Below the pieces are notes generated by a model. It was not told where the DNA came from. It saw nothing but the letters and a program-made list of their open reading frames with translations, and searched no databases. A program made the position numbers and the translations under genes. From assembly GCA_005879205.1 (NCBI GenBank), contig VBLD01000282.1, positions 1 through 5,703 of the forward strand: a DNA stretch of 5,703 nucleotides. Direction: 5' to 3'. Origin of the DNA: Deltaproteobacteria bacterium (lineage in GTDB: Bacteria > Desulfobacterota > Binatia > DP-6). Positions 1 to 4,803 of this stretch are shown one piece after another. The stretch's first letter is position 1, and every line of letters starts with the position of its first letter.

Positions 1-4
1 GACC

Positions 5-325
5 ATGAACCACGGCGACGTGCTCGAGTTCGAAAACGCGTCCGGCCGATTCATGATGCTCGTCTTCGTGGAGCCGCACGATCAGGCCGACAAGATTCGC
101 TGCTATCCGATCGATCACACGATGGCGCGACCGGACCAGGCGCCGTGGCTGCTCTTCGAGTGGGGCCCTCGGCACCGGCTGATGGCGACCATGCCTCCAG
201 GGAGGTTCGCGAGCGCGTGCTCGCTCGCTCCCGGGCAGTATACGTTCGTCGCGAAGCGAGTCAGCCACGATCCGCGCGGTGCGGAGGACTCGCTCGGGAC
301 GAAGGGCACGATCACGGTTCAGTAG
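5..325 (+). CDS. Small hypothetical protein (possibly 5'-truncated by window edge)
   Basis: This open frame encodes 106 residues from the ATG at 5 and ends with TAG at 323-325. I do not recognise a family. The protein has no signal peptide and no membrane segment. It contains alternating hydrophobic stretches (VLEF, MMLVFVE, QYTFVAKRV, GTITVQ) that suggest a small beta-rich domain, and a segment LAPGQYTFVAKR typical of a beta-turn-strand. Only four bases lie upstream of the ATG and they contain no stop in this frame, so the true start may be outside the window and no ribosome binding site can be assessed. The next gene starts about 217 bases downstream, so co-transcription is uncertain. No function is proposed. 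Confidence 0.6.
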   Translation: MNHGDVLEFENASGRFMMLVFVEPHDQADKIRCYPIDHTMARPDQAPWLLFEWGPRHRLMATMPPGRFASACSLAPGQYTFVAKRVSHDPRGAEDSLGTKGTITVQ

Positions 326-542
326 GGCGACGGCGGAGGTGGTAAGAGAGCGCCTTGCGCGGGTGCGCCGTCCGTGACCGCCCCGTGTGCCGGAAACGGC
401 CTCGTCGCCGCTCGGCAGCGAAGCCGGCGTTGCTCGTGGCTGCTTGGCTTCCGGGCTCGGCGCCACGCGAACGCCGTGCGTGATGCGATGGCACGACGCG
501 CCAGAGCCACACGCACGCCGTTTGCATGTGTCGCCTCTCGAG
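326..542 (+). other. Intergenic region, 217 bases, no clear promoter
   Basis: I see no convincing gene here. The downstream reading frame stays open back to a GTG at 387, but the residues encoded by 387-542 (rich in Ala, Arg, Pro and Ser) look like non-coding GC-rich sequence and would bury the signal peptide, so they are not counted as coding. A short GNRA-type hairpin, GCCG-GAAA-CGGC, lies at 389-400. An imperfect direct repeat lies at 462-477 and 506-521. No T-tract terminator or recognisable -35/-10 pair was found. Confidence 0.4.
462..521 (+). repeat. Imperfect 16-bp direct repeat upstream of the Cys-rich gene
   Basis: GCCACGCGAACGCCGT at 462-477 and GCCACACGCACGCCGT at 506-521 match at 14 of 16 positions, with starts 44 bases apart, just upstream of the secreted protein's start at 543. 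The spacing is about four helical turns, which would suit a regulator binding site. In GC-rich sequence a repeat of this quality could also arise by chance. Confidence 0.3.
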
Positions 543-1547
543 ATGACGAACGAACCCCGCTTGCGACCGATGCCGATTCTGCTTCGCGTTCTCCTGCTCG
601 CGATGATCCTCCTCGGACCGTCAGCGACGGCCGTGCAGGCTTACGACTGCCACGCATCGTTCCTCGGCTGCGGCCCCGGAGGACGTCCGCATCCGAAGCA
701 GCTGGTACGTCAGTGCCGGGGTGTGTGCCGCACGTTCCGCGACCGATGCCACACCGCCTTCAACAACGGCAAGATGCGGACGCGGTGCTATCGCGATCTC
801 ATCGCCACGTGTCTCACCGCGGGCGGCACCTGCGCCTCCGCCTGCGACGCCGCGAATCCCTGCCCGGCGGGCAAGCAGTGTGTCCAGGGACAGTGCATCC
901 TCCATCCGCCGGACCGCTGCCAAGGCGCCGTCTGCCCGGCCGGCTATCCGAACTGCGGACCCGACGGTCGCTGCTGGACGCAGCCGTGTGCAGAGCTCTG
1001 CGGCTCCAGCTGCTGCGGCGGGAGTCATCCGGTCTGTGGCAGCGACTCGCTCTGCCATCCACCGGACAGTTGCGGCGACCGAACCTGCCCCGTCGACTAC
1101 CCCCACTGCGGCCCTGACGGAAAATGCTGGAACGGGCCGTGCGCCAATGTCTGCGGCACCGACAACTGCTGCGGCGGCGACCACCCGGTGTGCAAGAGCG
1201 ACGGCCTCTGCTATCGCGACCCGACCTCGGACGGGGGCAGCGGCGTGCCGGCCAATCTCCCGCCGGGCAACTACACCGTCACGATGTGCGTCTCGGGGTA
1301 CGTCTCGCTGCCATGTCAGCCGGTGGGTACCATCCCGTTCGAGGGCCGGACGCAGTTCCAGACCGCCCTCAACACCGCGATCAATCAGTGGCTCGCCGCC
1401 ACCGCCGGCATTCCCGACTGCACGCGCGGAGCCACGACGTACTCGGCGTTCGACGGTTCGAGCTTCACGGTGACCTTCGCCGTCACCTGCACCTCGCCCG
1501 CTGGCTCCGTGTCGGAGACGGTACACATCACGGTGCATCGCAACTGA
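543..1547 (+). CDS. Secreted cysteine-rich repeat protein
   Basis: This gene encodes 334 residues from the ATG at 543. Residues 1-33 form a signal peptide: an Arg-containing start, the core LLRVLLLAMILLG, and a likely cleavage after AVQA. The ATG at 570 would also give a good 24-residue signal, and neither start has a strong ribosome binding site. The mature protein has 36 cysteines in about 300 residues, so it is probably exported and disulfide-bonded. An N-terminal Cys-rich segment is followed by a half-repeat (about 98-123) and two tandem repeats at 124-174 and 175-226. Each repeat has ten cysteines and the landmarks YPxCGPDGxCW, a CCGG pair and HPVC. After a DGGSG linker, residues about 236-334 form a beta-type domain with four cysteines. 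The repeats recall eukaryotic-type knottin or granulin modules in style only. No enzyme motif is visible; binding or structural roles are possible. Confidence 0.85.
   Translation: MTNEPRLRPMPILLRVLLLAMILLGPSATAVQAYDCHASFLGCGPGGRPHPKQLVRQCRGVCRTFRDRCHTAFNNGKMRTRCYRDLIATCLTAGGTCASACDAANPCPAGKQCVQGQCILHPPDRCQGAVCPAGYPNCGPDGRCWTQPCAELCGSSCCGGSHPVCGSDSLCHPPDSCGDRTCPVDYPHCGPDGKCWNGPCANVCGTDNCCGGDHPVCKSDGLCYRDPTSDGGSGVPANLPPGNYTVTMCVSGYVSLPCQPVGTIPFEGRTQFQTALNTAINQWLAATAGIPDCTRGATTYSAFDGSSFTVTFAVTCTSPAGSVSETVHITVHRN
912..1217 (+). repeat. Two tandem Cys-rich repeat modules within the secreted protein
   Basis: Unit 1 spans 912-1064 (51 codons) and unit 2 starts at 1065 and runs to about 1217. Aligned with one gap, about 30 of 51 residues are identical. 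All ten cysteines align, as do the Trp after the fifth cysteine, GPDG, CCGG and HPVC. A shorter related segment just upstream (CPAG...C...C ending HPPD) looks like half a third unit. The pattern indicates duplication of a small disulfide-stabilised module. Confidence 0.8.
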
Positions 1548-1662
1548 CGGGCGCCTGAACCCTTCATAGGGGCACGGCGGCCTCCATCCGCGTTTGCGGC
1601 GGTACCCGGGCCGAGCCGACCGACCCCCTGCGCCATCGTCCGGAAGTCCGCCCTCAGGGGCT

Positions 1663-1911
1663 ATGGATTCAGCTGGAACGGCCGGATACATAGGCATCGA
1701 TTCGGCGCATGTGCTCGGAGATAGACTCTTGAGGATCGCAGACGCGCCGGTGAGCGAGGCGCGCCCCGATCACCGCGCGTGCACGACGGGCAACCTCCAC
1801 CGGATGCTGCTCGACGTGTCGCACGCGACCGCCTCGCACAGGGACCTGAAGAGCCTTCTGGATGATCTCGCCGGGCTTCTGCGCCGGGTCGCCCGCTTCG
1901 ACCGGCTCGCG
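1663..1911 (+). pseudogene. Detached N-terminal piece of the sigma-54 activator (start of GAF1)
   Basis: In this frame the sequence encodes MLLDVSHATASHRDLKSLL, then a helix ending LLRRVARFDRLA. This is the characteristic start of the first GAF domain in FhlA-like sigma-54 activators (LLxVSxAIASHRDL...FDYLALVL). After FDRLA at 1909-1911 the family-like sequence stops and continues instead in a different frame, as LEPTFITDLELPVAESPAGLVWQ from about 1917. The start is uncertain. The ATG at 1663 has AGGGG only two bases upstream. A TTG at 1729 has GGAG (1717-1720) at a better spacing of eight bases. The frame stays open to 2460, but that tail is a Ser/Arg-rich shadow of the real gene. A sequencing or assembly error could mimic the break. 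Confidence 0.7.
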
Positions 1912-1952
1912 CCTCACTCGAGCCGACCTTCATCACCGACCTCGAGCTGCCC

Positions 1953-3773
1953 GTGGCCGAGTCCCCCGCGGGCCTCGTTTGGCAGACGCAACGGCCGCTC
2001 GTCGTTTCGCGCATCGATGCTGAGACGCGCTTCCCGGAGGTCACGCGCATCCTCCGGGCCGAGGGAATGCGATCGTTCTGCGTCCTCCCGCTCACGACGT
2101 CGCTCCGCCGTCTCGGGGGGCTCAGCTTCGCGAGCCAGGACGAAGATGCCTTCTCCGACTCCGACGTCGAGGTCCTGCAGGAGCTCACGAACCAGGTGGC
2201 GCTGGCGGTCGACAACACGCTCCATCACGAGGCCGCCCAGCACGCGCAGCAGCAGCTGGCGTGGAAGCGTAACCGTCTCGAGTTGCTCCTCGAGGTCAAC
2301 AACGCGCTGGTCTCGAACCTCGAACCGCGCGCGCTGTTCAGCGCCATCGCGACGTGCCTGCGACGCGTCGTCGCGCACGACTACACGAGCCTCGCGGTCT
2401 ACGATCGCGAGCGGAACGCCTTCGACATGTGGGCGATCGAGTTCGCGGGCAAGGGGCTGATCAAGGAGCACATGTTCGTTCCGGTGGAGGGGTCGCCCGC
2501 GGGCAGAGCGTTCACCGTGGGAAGACCCGCGCGGTTCGGGCGTGCGGATCTCGCGGCGCTAGACTCCGAGGTCGCACGCGCGCTGCTGGCCGAAGGCATC
2601 CAGTCGATGTGCAGCGTCCCGCTCACGGTGCACGACCGCCGGCTGGGCACGCTCAGCGTCGGCCGGCTCGGTGGCGAGCCGTTCACCGACTGCGACGCGG
2701 AGCTCCTGGCGTCGGTCGCGAGCCAGGTCGCCTTCTCCGTCGAGAACGCGCTCGCGTTTCAGGAGATCGCCCAGCTGAAGGACAAGCTCGCGGCGGAGAA
2801 GGTCTACCTCGAGAACGAGATCCGCACCGAGTACAACTTCGAGGACGTCATCGGCGAGTCCTCGGCGCTGAAACGCGTGCTGCGCCAGGTGGAGACCGTC
2901 GCGCCGACCGATTCGACGGTGCTGATCTGCGGCGAGACCGGCACCGGCAAGGAGCTGATCGCCCGCGCCATTCACGACCTGAGCCGGCGTCGGGAGCGCA
3001 CGTTCGTGAAGCTCAACTGCGCGGCCATTCCGACAGGTCTCCTCGAGAGCGAGCTCTTCGGCCACGAGCGCGGTGCCTTCACCGGCGCGATCGCGCAGCG
3101 GATCGGCCGCTTCGAGCTGGCGGACCGGGGGACGCTCTTCCTCGACGAGGTGGGCGACATTCCGCTCGAGCTGCAGCCGAAGTTGCTCCGGGTGCTCCAG
3201 GAGCAGGAATTCGAGCGTCTCGGCAGCACTCGCACCAAACGAGTCGACGTTCGAGTGGTCGCAGCCACGAACCGGAACCTCGAAGACATGGTGGCCGCCG
3301 GAACGTTCCGGAACGATCTTTACTATCGCCTGAACGTCTTCCCGGTCACGCTTCCACCGCTTCGCGAGCGACCAGAGGACATCCCGCCGCTCGTCCGGTA
3401 CTTCGTGCAGAAGTTCGCGCGCCGCATGAACAGGCGTATCGAGACCATTCCCGCCGACGCCATGATGGCGCTCTCGCGTTACGCCTGGCCGGGAAACGTG
3501 CGGGAGCTCGAGAATGCGGTCGAGCGCGCCGTCATCCTGACGAGCGGGCCCACCCTGCGCGTGCCCATGTCGGAGTTCCGTGATCGCCCGGTCGTGCCAT
3601 CGGCCAGCGTCGCCACGCTCGAGGCCACGGAACGCGAGGCCATTCTCCGCGCGCTGCACGAGACCAACTGGGTACTCGGAGGTCCGCACGGGGCTGCCGC
3701 CCGCCTGGGTCTCAAGCGCACCACGCTCCAGTCGCGGATCCAGAAGCTCGGCATCGAACGCTCGACGGCGTGA
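1953..3773 (+). CDS. FhlA-like sigma-54-dependent transcriptional activator, N-terminus disrupted
   Basis: The 606-residue open part encodes an enhancer-binding protein that uses ATP hydrolysis to open promoters bound by sigma-54 RNA polymerase. Residues 1-90 are the rest of GAF domain 1 and about 108-268 are GAF domain 2, both likely ligand sensors. Residues 268-292 form a coiled linker (AQLKDKLAAEKVYLENEI). The AAA+ domain spans about 293-530, with Walker A GETGTGKE (327-334), the sigma-54 contact loop GAFTGA (374-379), Walker B GTLFLDEV (393-400), FRNDLYYRL (452-460) and WPGNVRELEN (512-521). A Fis-type helix-turn-helix lies at about 562-600 (GAAARLGLKRTTLQ). No receiver domain is present. 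The GTG at 1953 has no good ribosome binding site and falls inside GAF1. The frame opens at 1866 with no other common start, so the real start was almost certainly the upstream piece in another frame. Downstream genes carry sigma-54 promoters and are likely targets. Confidence 0.92.
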   Translation: MAESPAGLVWQTQRPLVVSRIDAETRFPEVTRILRAEGMRSFCVLPLTTSLRRLGGLSFASQDEDAFSDSDVEVLQELTNQVALAVDNTLHHEAAQHAQQQLAWKRNRLELLLEVNNALVSNLEPRALFSAIATCLRRVVAHDYTSLAVYDRERNAFDMWAIEFAGKGLIKEHMFVPVEGSPAGRAFTVGRPARFGRADLAALDSEVARALLAEGIQSMCSVPLTVHDRRLGTLSVGRLGGEPFTDCDAELLASVASQVAFSVENALAFQEIAQLKDKLAAEKVYLENEIRTEYNFEDVIGESSALKRVLRQVETVAPTDSTVLICGETGTGKELIARAIHDLSRRRERTFVKLNCAAIPTGLLESELFGHERGAFTGAIAQRIGRFELADRGTLFLDEVGDIPLELQPKLLRVLQEQEFERLGSTRTKRVDVRVVAATNRNLEDMVAAGTFRNDLYYRLNVFPVTLPPLRERPEDIPPLVRYFVQKFARRMNRRIETIPADAMMALSRYAWPGNVRELENAVERAVILTSGPTLRVPMSEFRDRPVVPSASVATLEATEREAILRALHETNWVLGGPHGAAARLGLKRTTLQSRIQKLGIERSTA

Positions 3774-3794
3774 GTCGACGGCCGATCCGTCGGC
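3774..3794 (+). repeat. 8-bp hairpin directly after the activator stop codon
   Basis: CGACGG at 3776-3781 pairs with CCGTCG at 3787-3792 around a five-base loop, and the stem extends to 3774/3794 through one G-T wobble. It starts one base after the TGA (3771-3773). No T-run follows, so a Rho-independent terminator is not supported. It overlaps the first upstream-site palindrome, which may explain the symmetry. Confidence 0.5.
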
Positions 3795-3812
3795 GCGCGC
3801 CGACTGGTCGGC
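3781..3812 (+). promoter_or_regulatory. Tandem palindromic activator site (UAS pair 1)
   Basis: Two exact copies of GCCGA-N4-TCGGC lie at 3781-3794 and 3799-3812, separated by GCGC. Their centres are 18 bp apart, and about 112 and 94 bp upstream of the start site predicted from the sigma-54 promoter at 3874-3888. That is the usual position for enhancer-binding-protein sites. The same motif pair recurs at 4204-4237. An extra half-site, GTCGGC, lies at 3828-3833. The likely binding protein is the activator encoded just upstream, by position only. Confidence 0.7.
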
Positions 3813-3873
3813 ATCGACGTTCGGCGCGTCGGCGAGCGGGACGCCTGTGTCGACGTGATGTGAGGCCTCCGGA

Positions 3874-3888
3874 CGGCACGGCGCTTGC
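3874..3888 (+). promoter_or_regulatory. Sigma-54 promoter P1 upstream of the STAS gene
   Basis: The sequence cGGCAC-GGCGC-TTGC matches the sigma-54 consensus TGGCAC-N5-TTGC at every position except the first. The -24 GG is at 3875-3876 and the -12 GC at 3887-3888. Transcription would start near 3900, about eight bases before the ATG at 3908. It is preceded by the palindrome pair at 3781-3812. Confidence 0.75.
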
Positions 3889-3907
3889 GTCTGATGAGTC
3901 AGGCCTG

Positions 3908-4180
3908 ATGCTTCGCATCACCATCACGACTCGCCCCGAGGACGCGATTGTCGCACTCGAGGGCCGGCTCGCGGGACCCTGGGTGGACGAGCTCGCCCGG
4001 TGCTGGAAGACCCTGACGGCCAAGCAGGACGCGGGCTCGATCCACGTGCAGCTCGACGCCGTGATGTTCATCGACGACGCCGGCAGGGTCCTGCTCCGGA
4101 CGATGCACGAGGCTGGGGCGACCCTCGCGGCGTCCGGCTGCATGACGCGCGCGATCCTGGAGGAGATCGAGAAGCGCTAG
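3908..4180 (+). CDS. Small STAS-domain-like protein
   Basis: This gene encodes 90 residues from the ATG at 3908. The sequence MLRITITTRPEDAIVALEGRLAGPWVDEL followed by HVQLDAVMFIDDAGRVLLRTMHEAGATL fits a compact STAS fold: a strand, the LEGRL turn, a helix, then a strand leading into FIDDAG and a helix. STAS domains mediate protein-protein interactions, as in anti-anti-sigma factors. In SpoIIAA-type proteins the residue before the conserved Gly is a phosphorylated Ser; here it is Ala58, so classical phospho-switching is unlikely. The start was chosen because family members begin at this methionine and because the predicted sigma-54 start site falls near 3900. The frame is open upstream, but that stretch is not family-like. 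The only visible ribosome binding element is AGG at 3901-3903. It is probably expressed from P1 under the upstream activator. Its partner is unknown. Confidence 0.85.
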   Translation: MLRITITTRPEDAIVALEGRLAGPWVDELARCWKTLTAKQDAGSIHVQLDAVMFIDDAGRVLLRTMHEAGATLAASGCMTRAILEEIEKR

Positions 4181-4201
4181 CGGTGCGACGAAGGACGCCG
4201 T

Positions 4202-4219
4202 GTGCCGATCGATCGGCAC
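4202..4219 (+). repeat. Perfect 18-bp palindrome
   Basis: GTGCCGATCGATCGGCAC is identical to its own reverse complement. With one T-G mismatch the symmetry extends to 4199-4222. It contains the first copy of the GCCGA-N4-TCGGC motif of the second site pair. Confidence 0.9.
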
Positions 4220-4237
4220 GCGTGCCGAAGGATCGGC
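4204..4237 (+). promoter_or_regulatory. Tandem palindromic activator site (UAS pair 2)
   Basis: Two exact copies of GCCGA-N4-TCGGC lie at 4204-4217 and 4224-4237, separated by ACGCGT. Their centres are 20 bp apart, close to two helical turns. The 18-bp forms of the two copies (4202-4219 and 4222-4239) match at 15 positions. The centres lie about 93 and 73 bp upstream of the start predicted from promoter P2. Position and arrangement mirror pair 1, so the same regulator should bind both. Confidence 0.72.
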
Positions 4238-4251
4238 GCGTGATCCTTCGG
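4225..4251 (+). repeat. 10-bp perfect inverted repeat with 7-base loop
   Basis: CCGAAGGATC at 4225-4234 pairs perfectly with GATCCTTCGG at 4242-4251 around GGCGCGT. As RNA it would form a strong hairpin 44 bases past the STAS stop codon and could end or protect that transcript. No T-run follows, so an intrinsic terminator of the usual kind is not supported. The left arm overlaps the second UAS copy. Confidence 0.6.
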
Positions 4252-4277
4252 ATGCTCCTCCTCTCAGCACTACACGA

Positions 4278-4292
4278 CGGCACGCTAGTTGC
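4278..4292 (+). promoter_or_regulatory. Sigma-54 promoter P2 upstream of the small HTH-like gene
   Basis: The sequence cGGCAC-GCTAG-TTGC matches TGGCAC-N5-TTGC except at its first base. The -24 GG is at 4279-4280 and the -12 GC at 4291-4292. Transcription would begin near 4304, giving a leader of about 21 bases that carries the GGAGG ribosome binding site. P1 and P2 share the longer block GACGGCAC. Confidence 0.8.
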
Positions 4293-4297
4293 GGTGA

Positions 4298-4322
4298 CCG
4301 ACCTGCAAAACACGGAGGTCGG
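4298..4322 (+). promoter_or_regulatory. Inverted repeat overlapping transcription start and ribosome binding site
   Basis: CCGACCT at 4298-4304 is the exact reverse complement of AGGTCGG at 4316-4322, with 11 bases between. The right arm includes the AGG of the Shine-Dalgarno sequence GGAGG (4314-4318). If transcription began slightly upstream of the predicted 4304, the RNA could hide its ribosome binding site. Otherwise it may be a DNA operator at the start site. Confidence 0.45.
4314..4318 (+). promoter_or_regulatory. Strong ribosome binding site (GGAGG)
   Basis: GGAGG lies six bases before the ATG at 4325 and firmly sets that start. Confidence 0.8.
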
Positions 4323-4324
4323 AC

Positions 4325-4708
4325 ATGCAGCTTCCAGACTACATTCTGCCTGCGCAACTCGGAGATAGGCCGCTGGGCGGCGCCCGGATTCAGCCCGAGA
4401 AGCGGCTGCAGGTCGCGGTTCTGACGGACGCCGTTGCGACCTTCCGCAGGTTGGACGGCATCGAGAACCCGCAAGCCCGTCGCCTTTTCGCCGAGGCGGA
4501 GGCCTGGTTCGCATCCGACGAGGCCGACGGGCCCTTCACCTTCGTGACCGTCTGCGACTCGCTCGGTCTCGACCCGTCGTACATCCGCCGCGGCCTGAGG
4601 GAGTGGCCGCTGCACGTGGAAGCGATCAGCACGCGAACCTCGGTGCGTCGTGACGCCAATGGGGCCCGTCATCAGGTGGTACTTTCGAGGCTCAGGCGAG
4701 TCGCGTAG
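4325..4708 (+). CDS. Small hypothetical protein with HTH-like C-terminal motif
   Basis: This gene encodes 127 residues, soluble, with no signal peptide. I recognise no named family, but the central and C-terminal pattern resembles a recurring group of small uncharacterised proteins in Acidobacteriota and related phyla: EKRLQVAVLTDAVATF, then RRLFAEAEAWFASDEADGPFTF, then VCDSLGLDPSYIRRGLREW. The segment FVTVCDSLGLDPSYIRRGLREW reads as helix-turn-helix (residues about 73-94), so DNA binding is possible but unproven. The tail after about residue 96 is basic (RTSVRR...SRLRRVA). The start is secure: GGAGG sits six bases upstream. The gene follows a near-consensus sigma-54 promoter and a pair of palindromic activator sites, so it is probably induced by the neighbouring sigma-54 activator. 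No function is proposed beyond possible DNA-binding or accessory regulation. Confidence 0.82.
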   Translation: MQLPDYILPAQLGDRPLGGARIQPEKRLQVAVLTDAVATFRRLDGIENPQARRLFAEAEAWFASDEADGPFTFVTVCDSLGLDPSYIRRGLREWPLHVEAISTRTSVRRDANGARHQVVLSRLRRVA

Positions 4709-4790
4709 CGATCGGACCCTCTGCCCGGCTTTCGTCCAAGCTGATAAGGAACGCCCGCCGACCGGCTCTCATTCCTGCCGGACCGCATCT

Positions 4791-4796
4791 GAGGAG
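4791..4796 (+). promoter_or_regulatory. Ribosome binding site of the pirin gene (GAGGAG)
   Basis: GAGGAG ends seven bases before the ATG at 4804 and supports that start. The 95-base gap before the gene shows no sigma-54 motif. Confidence 0.75.
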
Positions 4797-4803
4797 ACGA
4801 ACG

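Noticed and set aside
489..503. TGGCAC at 489-494 as a sigma-54 promoter for the Cys-rich gene
   Set aside because: The -12 position (502-503) reads CA rather than GC, and no TTGC is present at the required spacing.
387..542. In-frame extension of the Cys-rich protein back to a GTG at 387
   Set aside because: The added 52 residues would place the signal peptide deep inside the protein and look like translated GC-rich spacer. The starts at 543 or 570 give a normal signal peptide.
1548..1662. Promoter or terminator between the Cys-rich gene and the activator
   Set aside because: Only a 4-bp hairpin (CCCT-TCAT-AGGG, 1560-1571) without a T-run was found, and no GG-N10-GC element at the correct spacing was seen.
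621..1697. Long open frame on the minus strand opposite the Cys-rich gene
   Set aside because: Its Ala/Arg/Gly-rich translation has no recognisable domain, and the + strand has a signal peptide and cysteine repeats.
1900..1955. Programmed ribosomal frameshift joining the two activator pieces
   Set aside because: No slippery heptamer or following structure was seen, and the comparison of GAF1 with GAF2 indicates missing residues, which a frameshift alone would not explain.
2354..3583. Long + strand open frame overlapping the activator in another frame
   Set aside because: Its Arg/Ala/Gly-rich translation is a frame shadow; the activator frame has all AAA+ motifs.
2559..3689. Long open frame on the minus strand opposite the activator
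   Set aside because: It lies wholly opposite conserved AAA+ and GAF coding sequence, has low-complexity Arg/Glu/Leu-rich composition, and is typical of antisense shadows in GC-rich genes.
3774..3812. Rho-independent terminator after the activator
   Set aside because: The stem-loops are not followed by a T-tract, and their symmetry is explained by the repeated palindromic motif.
4709..4803. Sigma-54 promoter for the pirin gene
   Set aside because: The closest GG...GC pair (ccggctttcgtccaagc) has the wrong spacing and lacks GGCAC and TTGC.
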